From NCBI GenBank assembly GCA_965232615.1, contig OZ246985.1:558001-622000 (forward strand): a stretch of DNA of 64,000 bases, written 5' to 3'. Made by a program: the position numbers and the translations under genes. This document shows, piece by piece, positions 17,648 to 27,374 of this stretch. This DNA comes from UBA2779 sp965232615 (lineage in GTDB: Bacteria; Spirochaetota; Spirochaetia; DSM-2461). The notes under the pieces are model-generated. The model was not told where the DNA came from and made no database searches. It worked only from the letters and a program-made list of their open reading frames with translations. How positions within the stretch are numbered: the stretch's first letter is position 1; every line of letters starts with the position of its first letter.

Positions 17648-19984
17648 ATGCGGTCACGTTTACACTATCTTTTTTTCATCCTGGCATTGTATTCTACTCT
17701 GGTTATACTCATGGCAGCATTGGGAGCTGTAACTTTTTTCACAGGACCAGGAAAATTCCTGTTTAGCAGATTCCATTTAGCTTCACTGTACATACCCTCA
17801 ATACTGTTTATTGGGGGTATATTGCTGAAATCTGGTCGATTACCTGGAAAAACCATGGAAACTCTCTGGCTGTCTCCGATTGCATTTCTTACATTAACCC
17901 TTGCACTCCAGATTTCCTCCGGGAAAACAGAGTTTCTTGTTGTTGAAATACTTACGAATGCCCCGGGAGCTATCCCTGCAGCCGTATTCTTTTTCCTTCT
18001 GTTCTCTTTGGAAATCATTGGAATTGTCAAGCTGGCATCAATCAACCGGAATCCCGGCAATGTACTACTCAATTTTGAGGAATTAAAGGTTAAACTTCAT
18101 ACTTTCCTGGCTTTTCTCGGATTAGAGAACCCTGAGATCTCACCGGATGAGTCTACCAGGGTCTTGAATCCAAACCATGGAAATCAGTTATCGCCGCCAG
18201 TAACAGTCTTTCCTGAAAAATCCAATTCCTCAGCCATCGGGGCAATTCTTAGAAATGTATTCATTGCAGATGCAGATGCAGGTGAAGAAACAATCAGTCA
18301 CTCTCCGCAAGACAGTAATACTGAGCTCGAAATCCCGCCAGTTCTGCCCGGGGAAGAATATCCCGCATTCGAATATCCTGTCGGCTCACTTGATGATGCA
18401 CAGGAAGAAAAATCGATTCTTTTTCCCGAAGATATCCATGATGCTGAAGAATACAATGATATTTCAGCGAAACTTGATCCTCATGGTACAGCTCCAGAGG
18501 GTGTTGTCATTGAACCTCGCAATGAAGTTGATGTTTTTACAGGAAATCACACTGAAAACCCTATGAGGTACTTTGTTCCTGTTGAAGGATTATTAGCCGA
18601 GTATCCCAATGCTGATTTCTCAGATATTGATGAACACATCCGTCATGGAGCTGAAATCCTGGAACAAACACTCAGCGAATTCAAAATAGAAGCCAGAGTA
18701 ACTGGTATCAGTGCGGGTCCTGTAATAACAATGTATGAATTACTGCCATCACCAGGAGTAAAAATAAGCAGCATTGTAAACCTCCAGGACAATATCGCAT
18801 TGAGACTCGCAGCCAGTCAGGTAAGAATTGTAGCACCAATACCTGGGAAACATGCCATTGGTATCGAAGTTCCGAACAAAAACCGTGCAATTGTATCCTA
18901 CAGCGCTCTGGTGAAATCCAATGAGTTTCAAAAAGAGGACATAAGAATTCCTGTGGTTCTTGGTAAGGATATCAATGGTGGAAATCATGTTATTGACCTG
19001 ACCAGGACACCCCACCTCCTCATAGCCGGCGCAACCGGATCGGGTAAATCTGTTTGTGTGAATTCTCTTATCTGTTCAATCCTGTATTCCCGAAATCCTC
19101 AGGAAGTTAAAATGATCATGGTTGATCCAAAAATTGTAGAACTCAAACTTTATAATGACATTCCTCATCTCCTCACACAGGTTATTACGGAACCAAAGAA
19201 AGCATTACAATCGCTTCAATGGTGTCTCTACGAGATGGAACGCCGCTACTCCCTGCTGGATTCTCAGGGTGTCCGGGATATAACTTCCTTCAATAGAAGA
19301 GTTCACGACAGAAATCTGGCAACGGTACCCCTGCCCTACATCGTTGTTATCATCGATGAATTTGCAGATCTTATGGCCACAAGCGGAAAAGAGCTGGAAG
19401 GGATTGTTGCCCGATTGGCTGCAATGAGCAGGGCTGTTGGTATTCATCTTGCACTGGCAACTCAGAGACCGTCAGTTGATGTTATTACAGGTTTGATTAA
19501 AGCGAATTTTCCCAGTCGTATTGCTTTTATGGTGGCCGGTAAAACTGACAGCAGAATAATTATCGATACAATTGGTGCTGAAAAATTACTTGGCAAAGGA
19601 GATATGCTGTTCACATCCGCCTGGAATCCTTTTCCATCACGCATACAGGGAGCCTTTCTGGCTGAAGAGGAAGTGGAACGTGTAGTCGCTTACGTGAAAA
19701 CTCTCGGAGAGCCGGATTACATTGATGAAGAGATGTTTTTTGATGATGATGAGAATGAGAGTTTCCAATCACAGGCAGAATACGGTGATGATCCATTATA
19801 CAATAAGGCTCTTGACATTGTAATGAGTACAAGGAAGACATCCGCATCCTGGTTACAGCGACAATTAAAAATAGGTTATAATCGGGCGGCCAGTCTTGTA
19901 GAAGAAATGGAACGCCGAGGTATTCTGGGACCGCCAAGTGGTTCTAAACCCCGAGAAATCCTTCATATTCCTGAATCGGCCTGA
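17648..19984 (+). CDS. ftsK: FtsK/SpoIIIE-type DNA translocase
   Basis: 778 residues. AGAGGAGG is 8-10 nt before the ATG. Four membrane helices occupy about residues 1-140, then an acidic linker to about residue 300, then the RecA-like motor with the Walker A motif GATGSGKSV, Walker B VVIIDEFADLM and TQRPSVDVITGLIKANFPSRIAF. The C-terminal winged-helix gamma domain (SASWLQRQLKIGYNRAASLVEEME) recognises KOPS-type sequences in this family. It pumps chromosome ends through the division septum. A stand-alone gene, with its stop 5 bp from the convergent channel gene's stop. Confidence 0.95.
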   Translation: MRSRLHYLFFILALYSTLVILMAALGAVTFFTGPGKFLFSRFHLASLYIPSILFIGGILLKSGRLPGKTMETLWLSPIAFLTLTLALQISSGKTEFLVVEILTNAPGAIPAAVFFFLLFSLEIIGIVKLASINRNPGNVLLNFEELKVKLHTFLAFLGLENPEISPDESTRVLNPNHGNQLSPPVTVFPEKSNSSAIGAILRNVFIADADAGEETISHSPQDSNTELEIPPVLPGEEYPAFEYPVGSLDDAQEEKSILFPEDIHDAEEYNDISAKLDPHGTAPEGVVIEPRNEVDVFTGNHTENPMRYFVPVEGLLAEYPNADFSDIDEHIRHGAEILEQTLSEFKIEARVTGISAGPVITMYELLPSPGVKISSIVNLQDNIALRLAASQVRIVAPIPGKHAIGIEVPNKNRAIVSYSALVKSNEFQKEDIRIPVVLGKDINGGNHVIDLTRTPHLLIAGATGSGKSVCVNSLICSILYSRNPQEVKMIMVDPKIVELKLYNDIPHLLTQVITEPKKALQSLQWCLYEMERRYSLLDSQGVRDITSFNRRVHDRNLATVPLPYIVVIIDEFADLMATSGKELEGIVARLAAMSRAVGIHLALATQRPSVDVITGLIKANFPSRIAFMVAGKTDSRIIIDTIGAEKLLGKGDMLFTSAWNPFPSRIQGAFLAEEEVERVVAYVKTLGEPDYIDEEMFFDDDENESFQSQAEYGDDPLYNKALDIVMSTRKTSASWLQRQLKIGYNRAASLVEEMERRGILGPPSGSKPREILHIPESA

Positions 19985-19988
19985 GAAA

Positions 19989-21377
19989 TTACTTCCCTTC
20001 GGGATTCTTCTCTTCATTGATTTGATCCAATTTGCGTCGGTTCTCTTCTGCCTGTGCAGCTATATCTTTGGCAAAATCAGGATAACGCTGAAGAATCTTG
20101 TCAAAAGTCTCCTTGGCTAATACATAGATATCACAGTAAGCCCTGGCTTTTACCGTTGCTGTACGAGGAGAACTCAGAAGTAAAGCCATTTCTCCAAAAA
20201 AACGACCAGAGGTTAATGTTGCGTAAACGATGCTACACTCTTCATTCAAAACATCAACTTCACCCCGGTTAATGAAATACATCTCGTACCCAACCTCACC
20301 GTATCGGATGATTATATCATCTGGAGTGTAAATCACAGGTTTGAGATTCAGAACTATGTCGCGAATTAACTCACGGGAAGCATTTTTAAACATTGGTACT
20401 TTTTCAATGATATCCTGATTTAGAAAAAAGGAAACCTGTGCTTTCAATGAGACAGGCAGGTCGCTCAACAAGTTCGATTCTTCATATCCTCGACGACTTT
20501 CCCAGAGGTAGTCGTAGTAGTTTTTTATGCGGGTCTGTAAATTGCCCGGGATACTTCTATGCTGGAGAAAGATGGAAACATTTTCAACTTTGTCACGGAA
20601 CTGACTCTTTGCAATGTCAATATTGGAAATAATATTAGCGATATTACCAATAATAAAACCATAGAGAGCTGCTCCTATAAGCATAACAATTATGACATAG
20701 AAATATTGAACAGGATAAATCGGTGTAATATCACCATAACCTATTGTTGTCAGTGTTGTCACAGTCCAATAGAAAGCTTCCAGATAGACAATATCAGGGG
20801 AAGTGGAACTAATTGAACTCTTCCCGGGACCTTCTATAAAGACCCAGCCGCACGTAATAAGATGAGCTGCGATAAGAATCCAGAATACCAGAAGTATCAG
20901 ACGTATAAAGGCCGGTTTAATGAATCTGAGTTTGTGTGCTCTATTGAGTGTCTTCGTGATACTTACAAGTTTGAATAATCTGAATAGTAGAAAATAGCTC
21001 AGGAGTTTTTCAATGAGAACCCCATGACTATGTGCAAGTATCCACACGAATGGCAACGCGGCGATAACATCAAACACGAATAAACCCTTTAAATAATGCA
21101 TTGCTATCTTTTTCTGATCGGTAACCAGTATTTGACGTCTTATCAGTCCAGTATTGAATTTGATCACAATATCTGAAAAAAAAGTGAATGATCCTATAGA
21201 ATCAATGAATACTGTAAAAGAAGAATTAATCGAAGGAAAAACAATCTGCAATGGAGAGATGATGGTAAGAACAACGGTAATAATGAGGATATAGATTTCC
21301 CAGTAGATCTTGAACTTGCTCTCTGGATGAAGAGGGAATGATATCATGGTATCTGCACTGTTGAAGTATTGATACAT
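19989..21377 (-). CDS. Cyclic-nucleotide-gated-type potassium channel
   Basis: 462 residues. Six membrane helices; the pore helix and selectivity filter read TVTTLTTIGYGDITPIYP. A C-linker region and a C-terminal cyclic-nucleotide-binding domain follow (IIRYGEVGYEMYFINRGEVDVL, FFGEMALLLSSPRTATVKA, where the Glu and Arg usually contact the nucleotide). This is the EAG/HCN-like architecture. It likely conducts K+ across the inner membrane under voltage and/or cAMP/cGMP control. An S4-like arginine ladder is weak, so voltage sensing is uncertain. Confidence 0.88.
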   Translation of the reverse strand: MYQYFNSADTMISFPLHPESKFKIYWEIYILIITVVLTIISPLQIVFPSINSSFTVFIDSIGSFTFFSDIVIKFNTGLIRRQILVTDQKKIAMHYLKGLFVFDVIAALPFVWILAHSHGVLIEKLLSYFLLFRLFKLVSITKTLNRAHKLRFIKPAFIRLILLVFWILIAAHLITCGWVFIEGPGKSSISSTSPDIVYLEAFYWTVTTLTTIGYGDITPIYPVQYFYVIIVMLIGAALYGFIIGNIANIISNIDIAKSQFRDKVENVSIFLQHRSIPGNLQTRIKNYYDYLWESRRGYEESNLLSDLPVSLKAQVSFFLNQDIIEKVPMFKNASRELIRDIVLNLKPVIYTPDDIIIRYGEVGYEMYFINRGEVDVLNEECSIVYATLTSGRFFGEMALLLSSPRTATVKARAYCDIYVLAKETFDKILQRYPDFAKDIAAQAEENRRKLDQINEEKNPEGK

Positions 21378-21429
21378 GGAGTTTCTACTTGTTCTATCAT
21401 CGGAAAGGGTCTTCTGAAACTCAAGAGCC

Positions 21430-21798
21430 GTGGAATTATTGTGGTACAGTGCAGGGCAAAATCATCTGGTTGTAGATCAAGGCGTTTTCACCTCTTCAGG
21501 TGTGAATGACATCTGCTGTTACCTGGAGGTTTCTTCCGAGACTGTACCGAATCGATGTGAAAGACTGGCCCGTTCCACTAAGGGCACCTCTAAGGCAATC
21601 CATGCCCGGCTGTTGAAAAAACTTCCCATGAGAGAATCTGTTTTGAGCAAGATCAATAGCCGATTCAGGGAACTCAAGGCGGAAAAAATATATGAACGAT
21701 TGAACCCCCTGCATCTGGCCATGCCACTCCTCATCTCTGGATCCTGGTATTATGAAGGTGTGGCAAATGAATGGCTGACACATAGTTTTATGGGATGA
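21430..21798 (+). CDS. Uncertain open reading frame, 122 residues
   Basis: GTG start, no good ribosome site and no family recognised. The frame contains the element terminus GGGCACCTCTAA at 21582-21593, so it may be a composite of older coding DNA and an IS end. The C-terminal half (KINSRFRELKAEKIYERLNPLHLAMP...) looks protein-like. It could equally be noncoding. Confidence 0.25.
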   Translation: MELLWYSAGQNHLVVDQGVFTSSGVNDICCYLEVSSETVPNRCERLARSTKGTSKAIHARLLKKLPMRESVLSKINSRFRELKAEKIYERLNPLHLAMPLLISGSWYYEGVANEWLTHSFMG

Positions 21799-21852
21799 GT
21801 TTTACTTTGGGAGTGCAGTACAGCGATTAACACGGCAGGAATCATTGACAAC

Positions 21853-21882
21853 TTGACGTGCACAAATATCCGCCGTTACTAT
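21853..21882 (+). promoter_or_regulatory. Putative promoter of tRNA-Arg
   Basis: TTGACG (21853-21858) and TACTAT (21877-21882) are separated by 18 bp, with the tRNA beginning 11 nt after the -10 box. A second TTGACA at 21845 is poorly spaced. This matches a sigma-70-type promoter moderately. Confidence 0.45.
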
Positions 21883-21893
21883 CCTGTCAATGA

Positions 21894-21967
21894 GCCCCGG
21901 TAGCTCAGCAGGATAGAGCAACTGCCTCCTAAGCAGTAGGTCAGCCGTTCGAATCGGCTCCGGGGTA
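21894..21967 (+). tRNA. tRNA-Arg (anticodon CCT)
   Basis: A complete cloverleaf of 74 nt. The acceptor stem is GCCCCGG with CCGGGGT (one G-U), the D arm GCTC/GAGC, the anticodon stem ACTGC/GCAGT with loop CTCCTAA, and the T arm AGCCG-TTCGAAT-CGGCT. The discriminator is A and CCA is not encoded. The loop gives anticodon CCT, reading AGG (arginine). tRNA genes are frequent integration sites, and the variable lipoprotein block begins about 0.4 kb downstream, but I see no attachment-site duplication of the tRNA 3' end. Confidence 0.95.
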
Positions 21968-22103
21968 TAATCAGGGAGTGTCAGTAAGCTTGTTGTAACC
22001 TGGTTTCATTTTGATCAGGCGAGAGAAGGATCTTTGCCAGATACGATAGTTCAATGTTGATTGATACCTGTGATTTCGCGGATCCTGCATTCAAAACGCC
22101 GAT

Positions 22104-22222
22104 GTGGACGACATCACATTGGTGGGACCGGAGGTGGGTGCATCCGTGTCGGTGGGCCGCCACAGAATTACCCTGATTGCCCGTGCCGGAGAGGTGTATG
22201 CCTCTAAGTCGTATACAATATT
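22104..22222 (+). pseudogene. Possible remnant of a beta-rich lipoprotein
   Basis: The stretch reads DDITLVGPEVGASVSVGRHR..., then ITLIARAGEVYASKSYTI, which resembles the end of an Ig-like domain but has no start or continuation. It lies in the gap between the tRNA and the lipoprotein block. The remainder of 21968-22310 shows nothing I can name. Confidence 0.3.
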
Positions 22223-22310
22223 AATAGTATACATGAGTTTCATGGGGCTTCTTTTGCCCTCTTTATCGCGGACAGTTAATGTTACAATTCACCTATCGTA
22301 AAAAAAAGGT

Positions 22311-22435
22311 AAAATACTTGACATTTTATTGTATAATGGCTTTGTTTGGTGTATGTCAAGATTGTAAAGGGGTGCTGAAAGGGTTTTTAGAGGTTCCCCA
22401 TAGATTATGGAGACGAGCCGTTTTTTGAGGTACCC
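22311..22435. repeat. Direct repeat, left copy, flanking the lipoprotein block
   Basis: Starts AAAATACTTGAC, continues ATAATGGCTTTGTTTGGTG and AGATTGTAAAGGG, and ends with two tandem element termini (TTTTTAGAGGTTCCCC and TTTTTTGAGGTACCC) separated by ATAGATTATGGAGACGAGCC. The same arrangement recurs in the same orientation at 33831-33966, so the ~11.4 kb between them is bounded by direct repeats. Confidence 0.8.
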
Positions 22436-22440
22436 TTAGG

Positions 22441-22496
22441 GAATTGACGAAGTGGCGGTGCGTTCCTCGGAGCTTTGCTCCTGCGGTACGCACCTG
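22441..22496. repeat. Dispersed palindromic repeat, copy 1
   Basis: A 56-bp unit whose core (22457-22494) is an imperfect palindrome: GGTGCGT and ACGCACC arms surround GGAGC-TTT-GCTCC. The same unit occurs in reverse orientation at 58253-58309 with only a few differences. It resembles REP-like or small nonautonomous repeats. Confidence 0.7.
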
Positions 22497-22632
22497 CTTA
22501 CGTGGGCATTTTGACAACGCCATAGCAACGGAAAAGACCTACCTGCGCCGTGCCCTGCGCGGCAGGCAGATTGAGTCAGGAACTGAATGGTGTTCTTTAG
22601 AGGTCCCCAGAGATGACAAAGGAGTATATTGT

Positions 22633-25203
22633 ATGAGTCGTATTTCAATTGTCGCTGTCGGTATATTGATAATCAGCGCATTGTTGACAGTAAGTTGTGT
22701 CGAGCCGACCCAGGCGGGTATTCCTCCCTTGAGCTGGCCGGAGGGGAGCGAACCGGAAGTTATTCCCGGTATTGGCGAGTTCCAATTGAAAGCTGGACAA
22801 CCAGAGGGAGATGCCACTCTTTTACTATATTATTATGGGTTGGAAGGAACACTGACACCTCCGGAGGGAGAAAACTCAGAAACCAGCTGGGAAAACTGGA
22901 CCAGGCTGACGGGGCCGGGGGTTTTCACGGCCAGTGAAGGTTCCTATAACCTCTATGCGGTAGCAAGAAATGCGTATGGCGATGCCGTGCGCACCAGCAA
23001 GATTTCCTTCGTGGTTCATTCTGTTCCGAAGTGGACGGTTAACCCTGGTGTGACCGTGAACGACGCTAAACCCAATGAATTCACCCTGGATATGCCAGGG
23101 AAGGCCGAAGGTGTACCGGAACCGACTCTGAAGTATTACTATGCATTATCTGGTACGGAGGCTCCGGGTGATGGCAACGACTGGAAAGACTTCACGGAAA
23201 TCTCTCCTGGAGCCGTTGAAACCGGAGTGTCGGGTGGAGGTTATATCCTGTATGGCCTAGCGGTTACAGAAGATTTCAGCATAAAATCCGACGAAGTCAC
23301 CTTCACTGTGAATGGGGCACCCGTTTGGGGTAGTGAACCGACTGTGGATACTTCCAGGGGCGGGCAGTTCATTGTGAGCCCAGGTGTGGTGCAGGGCGGA
23401 CCTGCCCCAACGGTCAAGTACTATTACGCTTCCAGCGGTACAGAGGCTCCAGCGGATGAAAATTGGGCTGCAGCCGGATTCACGGAAGTCACGAAAGTCG
23501 ATGGAAAGACAGAAATCATCGTGGATCCCGGCGACTACGCTCTGTACGGGGCGGCGGATAATACCAACGGTAACAGTCCTGCTGTTCGAACCGCGAAGAT
23601 AGAATTCACGGTGGTTACGGCTACTCTCGATGCCCCGCCCGCGCCGACAGTCCATACCGGAACGGCGGGGGAGTTCACGGTAACGGCGGTTACCGCTACT
23701 GGCGAGCCGACACCGGAATTGAAGTATTACTATGCGGCAGAAGGCACGGATCCTCCCGCCGCTGCTGATGGCGACTGGACTACTGCATTTACTGACATCA
23801 CAGAGGAAGTAGAGGATGGCAAGGCCATCAAGACCGGTGATGCAAACTACGTGCTTTACGCCGTAGCGAAAAACAGCGGGGGTAGCAAAATGTCGCCTGT
23901 AGCGTCTTTCACCGTAACCGCCGCTGATTCCCCTGTCTGGAGTACACTGGCGACTGTCACGACAGGTGAAAATGAGTTCACCATAACGGCTGGTGACGTT
24001 GAAGGTAATCCGATACCGGTAGTGAAGTACTACTTTGGTGTCAAAGGTGAGACTTCTTTGGGACCCAGCGGGGATTGGGCGAACAGCTTATACTTCGATG
24101 AAGTTGTCCCCGGTGAGGCGAAGCAGGTGCTTGACGGTGAATACGATCTTTATGGTGTGGCCGTTAACAATGCGGACACCGTGGTATCCGATGTAGTAAC
24201 GTTCACAGTGGAAGCGGCACTGAAATGGAGTTCCGCTCCCCTGGTTGAAACAACCCTGGACGAGGCCACGGTGATCGGCCCGAACCCTAAAGGGAGTTTC
24301 AAAGTAACAGAATCAAGGGTGCAGAATGACAGCGGGGCAACGATAAAATACTATTATGCCGCTGATACCGTCCCGCCTCCTGAGGACGTGGACGGAGATT
24401 GGCAGCAGTTTACAGACGTCAGTACCGATATACTGGCTGGAAACCCCGTAACCTCCATTGATCCCGGAAATTATCGTCTCTATGGTACCGCGAAAAACAA
24501 TCTGGGACACAAGGTTGTTTCACCGCCCGCAACGTTCACGATAGACAGACCAGTGGCTCCCGGGTGGACAACTGAACATAGTATAACGACTCCAGCCATT
24601 GCCAATACTGCCAGTTACCGGATTACTCCAGCGGTGGTTAGCGGCATGCCAGCTCCAGCGGTAACCTACTACCGGGGGGGACATACTGATAATCCTCCCT
24701 GGCAGGAGGGCTGGACGGAAACCGATTGGACAAATAACGGCTATTCAAAAGTTGTTGCGAATACGGATATCGAGGAATTTCCTGGAAACTATGGTATCGT
24801 CGCCGTGGCGAAGAATGCTCTGGGTATCCTTATCAACAGCAAAGAAGTAACGATAACAAGCGGTAGTAGATTGACCATGATAAAGGCACCAATAATCAAC
24901 ACAGATATTGCTGGTCAGTTTACCATCGCTGACGTTGCAGTGGTGAACAGTGATTTGCAGACAACTGAATTTGCCTACTATTATATTGAGAAGTCCCTGG
25001 CCGAAAAAAATTGGTATATAAACGTATCCACTAATCCGCATTGGAGAAAGTTTGAAGAGACGTTTTGGACAGATCGCCAGTTTGTTGTTGCCGCTATCAG
25101 CACTGCTAACACTGTTAAGCCGGGAACATATCTTTTGTATGCTGTAGTCAAGTCGGGTGACGTGGTAATGGTATCGGACGAGGTGGAATTTAATGTCAAT
25201 TAA
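22633..25203 (+). CDS. Repeat lipoprotein 1 (eight beta-rich repeats)
   Basis: 856 residues from ATG 22633, with GGAG about 9 nt upstream and a lipoprotein signal (MSRISIVAVGILIISALLTVSC). The remainder is eight ~95-110-residue repeats following P-x-W...P-x-V-x-T...G-x-FT...G-x-P-x-P...KYYYA...G-T-x-PP...DW...F-T...PG-x-Y-x-LYGVAKN...S...FTV. Each looks like an Ig-like or fibronectin-like beta sandwich. Unlike the next four genes it has no Kelch region. Probably a surface-exposed adhesin or matrix protein; no specific ligand can be inferred. First of five co-directional paralogues. Confidence 0.8.
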   Translation: MSRISIVAVGILIISALLTVSCVEPTQAGIPPLSWPEGSEPEVIPGIGEFQLKAGQPEGDATLLLYYYGLEGTLTPPEGENSETSWENWTRLTGPGVFTASEGSYNLYAVARNAYGDAVRTSKISFVVHSVPKWTVNPGVTVNDAKPNEFTLDMPGKAEGVPEPTLKYYYALSGTEAPGDGNDWKDFTEISPGAVETGVSGGGYILYGLAVTEDFSIKSDEVTFTVNGAPVWGSEPTVDTSRGGQFIVSPGVVQGGPAPTVKYYYASSGTEAPADENWAAAGFTEVTKVDGKTEIIVDPGDYALYGAADNTNGNSPAVRTAKIEFTVVTATLDAPPAPTVHTGTAGEFTVTAVTATGEPTPELKYYYAAEGTDPPAAADGDWTTAFTDITEEVEDGKAIKTGDANYVLYAVAKNSGGSKMSPVASFTVTAADSPVWSTLATVTTGENEFTITAGDVEGNPIPVVKYYFGVKGETSLGPSGDWANSLYFDEVVPGEAKQVLDGEYDLYGVAVNNADTVVSDVVTFTVEAALKWSSAPLVETTLDEATVIGPNPKGSFKVTESRVQNDSGATIKYYYAADTVPPPEDVDGDWQQFTDVSTDILAGNPVTSIDPGNYRLYGTAKNNLGHKVVSPPATFTIDRPVAPGWTTEHSITTPAIANTASYRITPAVVSGMPAPAVTYYRGGHTDNPPWQEGWTETDWTNNGYSKVVANTDIEEFPGNYGIVAVAKNALGILINSKEVTITSGSRLTMIKAPIINTDIAGQFTIADVAVVNSDLQTTEFAYYYIEKSLAEKNWYINVSTNPHWRKFEETFWTDRQFVVAAISTANTVKPGTYLLYAVVKSGDVVMVSDEVEFNVN

Positions 25204-25225
25204 TAATGTAAACTTAAAGGAGGCA

Positions 25226-27364
25226 ATGAGTATGGCTACACTGTTTAGGGGTATTTCTCTATTCATAACGCTTCTGTTATTGATGGGCTGTATCCAGCCG
25301 GAAAACGGAGGAGAGAATGGCACGGATCCTGTTCCCACCGGGAAAGAACCGGAATGGACTCTTCAGCCCCAAACAAAATCAGAAGAGAAGGGGCAATTCA
25401 CTCTTCAAGAGGGTTCTGCAACGGAATCCTCCGTGCTGAGGTACTACTATGCCCTATCTGACTCAACCCCCCCAGAGAAGAATCTCCACTCCAGTTGGGA
25501 AGGGGCAAATTGGCGGCAGGTGGAAAATCCTCAAGAACCGGTACGCTATCTGTCCGCTGGTGAGTACACAATTTATGGAGTGGCGGTAAGCGGTAACTAC
25601 AGAATAAGAAGTAAACCTTCAACTGTTACAGTAGAGGGTGCCACGCCACCCCTCGTATGGGTTGATAACCCACAGATCGATATTACTACGGCAACAGGTA
25701 CGGTAAACATAACCGTCAGTGGCAAGGCCGCGAATGCCGTTGATGAACAGGGTGCCGTGACACTAGAGGCCGACCCCGTCCCGGAGTATAGATTTTACTA
25801 TGCCAGGTACACCAACGACGAGGTTACCGGCGCGGAGATCGTGCCGATTATTCCAACCGGCAACTTAGGGGAGGACTGGCAAAACTCTGGATGGACTGAG
25901 ATTTCCATATCTTCAGCGGAGACCCTTCTATATGGGAAATATGAGTTTTACGGCATAGCTTCGAACAATGGGGGACATCTGAGATATAAATTTGAACCTG
26001 TTGTGTTGGGCGGTGCACCGCAATGGCCCGTCGCGCCGGAGGTTCAACCTGGAGAGGAAGGCTCATTCAAAATGACAAGCGGCGGCACTCCCGGCGGTTA
26101 TCCTGCGGCGAATCCCGACGATACAGTTTATTATTATGGGGACGGAACTCTGACACCGCCTGTTGAAGATGACCAGAATGAGCCCAACAAATGGGCCAAC
26201 GCGGGCTGGAAGATCGTCATGGAAAACGTCCCAGAAACAGACATTGTCCCCGCCGCGAGAGATTATCAACTCTATGGCGTAGCAACGAATACTCTGGGAA
26301 CCGGCATAAAGAAAGTGGAGTTCACCGTGAATGGGTTGTCAGAGTTTAAGTCTGTAGGAGGACACTATTTTATGACTGATCTCATGCATCCTCCCTCTTC
26401 TGACCATATTCCTTTTACCTTTTATGATGATGAGATTATTGTTGAATGGGGGACAGGGGCGATATTCAACGATGCGTTTGTTTATGGTTCATTATTTTTT
26501 AAGAATGACTCCTACAAATTTGTTGGTGATCTTTATCAGAAGGGAGTAGGGTGGAAATCTAAAGGCAATCCTCCTGGGGATTGGTCACCCCGTGACCAAT
26601 CTTATACGTCTCTGAGCTATACAGGAGCTGTTGCTGTCTATTTTGACAAGCGATTGTATCTCTTAGGCGGTATTGATAACAAACAGCACGTTAATTCAGT
26701 ATCATATTTGACAAAATTTACTGAAAGAATAGCAGCCAGTCAGGGGGACACTTGGGCAATACACGCATACTTGAGTGGTAACTCTGGACCGATTTCTGAC
26801 AGTCCCGGTTGGTTTCATGGGCGGTGGGAGGCACGGGCTCATGCCTCTGCGGTAGTGCATGATGGTGCCATTTACCTGTTTGCGGGCGAGGATGCCAATG
26901 GCAATACGTTCAACGATATATGGAAGTCGGAAGCCGGCGGCCGGAACTGGAAAAAGATTGCCGATGCGGCGCCCTGGCCCTCCCGCAGTCATGCCGCTGC
27001 CGTGTCTTTTAATGGAAGATTATGGATAGCGGGCGGGAAGGATGGCTCTACACACCTGGGTGATGTGTGGTCTTCCCTCGATGGTGAAAATTGGATTCCG
27101 GAGCCGAAGGTTGGGGAAATATGGCAAGCCCGATCCCAGCATGCCATGTTCGTTTTTCAGGACAGGCTCTGGGTTGTGGGAGGACAGCGCAATGGCTTCT
27201 TCCTGAAGGATATTTGGTATTCCTTTAATGGCAGGGAGTGGACTCGATTTGGGGAGTATTCTGGAGAGTATGTTAAACCTGTGGTTCATCCTCTGGGACA
27301 CCATATTCTCATCAAGGATGTGTCGACTTTCTCGACTCTTGAAGCTGAATGGATAAGTGAATAA
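25226..27364 (+). CDS. Repeat lipoprotein 2 with Kelch-like propeller
   Basis: 712 residues. The start at 25226 has AAAGGAGG 4-9 nt upstream and precedes a lipoprotein signal ending LLLLMGC; an earlier in-frame ATG at 25193 lies within the previous gene. About three of the KYYYA-type repeats occupy residues ~35-380. From ~390 on there are Kelch-like blades: IYLFAGEDANGNTFNDIWKS, LWIAGGKDGSTHLGDVWSS and LWVVGGQRNGFFLKDIWYS, each with GG and a trailing N-D-x-W motif. The propeller probably binds a surface ligand or glycan (inference). Spaced 22 bp from gene 1. Confidence 0.8.
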   Translation: MSMATLFRGISLFITLLLLMGCIQPENGGENGTDPVPTGKEPEWTLQPQTKSEEKGQFTLQEGSATESSVLRYYYALSDSTPPEKNLHSSWEGANWRQVENPQEPVRYLSAGEYTIYGVAVSGNYRIRSKPSTVTVEGATPPLVWVDNPQIDITTATGTVNITVSGKAANAVDEQGAVTLEADPVPEYRFYYARYTNDEVTGAEIVPIIPTGNLGEDWQNSGWTEISISSAETLLYGKYEFYGIASNNGGHLRYKFEPVVLGGAPQWPVAPEVQPGEEGSFKMTSGGTPGGYPAANPDDTVYYYGDGTLTPPVEDDQNEPNKWANAGWKIVMENVPETDIVPAARDYQLYGVATNTLGTGIKKVEFTVNGLSEFKSVGGHYFMTDLMHPPSSDHIPFTFYDDEIIVEWGTGAIFNDAFVYGSLFFKNDSYKFVGDLYQKGVGWKSKGNPPGDWSPRDQSYTSLSYTGAVAVYFDKRLYLLGGIDNKQHVNSVSYLTKFTERIAASQGDTWAIHAYLSGNSGPISDSPGWFHGRWEARAHASAVVHDGAIYLFAGEDANGNTFNDIWKSEAGGRNWKKIADAAPWPSRSHAAAVSFNGRLWIAGGKDGSTHLGDVWSSLDGENWIPEPKVGEIWQARSQHAMFVFQDRLWVVGGQRNGFFLKDIWYSFNGREWTRFGEYSGEYVKPVVHPLGHHILIKDVSTFSTLEAEWISE

Positions 27365-27374
27365 GGAAGAAGTG

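Noticed and set aside
22318..22337. TTGACA...TATAAT as a promoter for the lipoprotein block
   Set aside because: The boxes are only 8 bp apart, and in the right-hand repeat copy the spacing and sequence differ, so it is not a convincing sigma-70 promoter.
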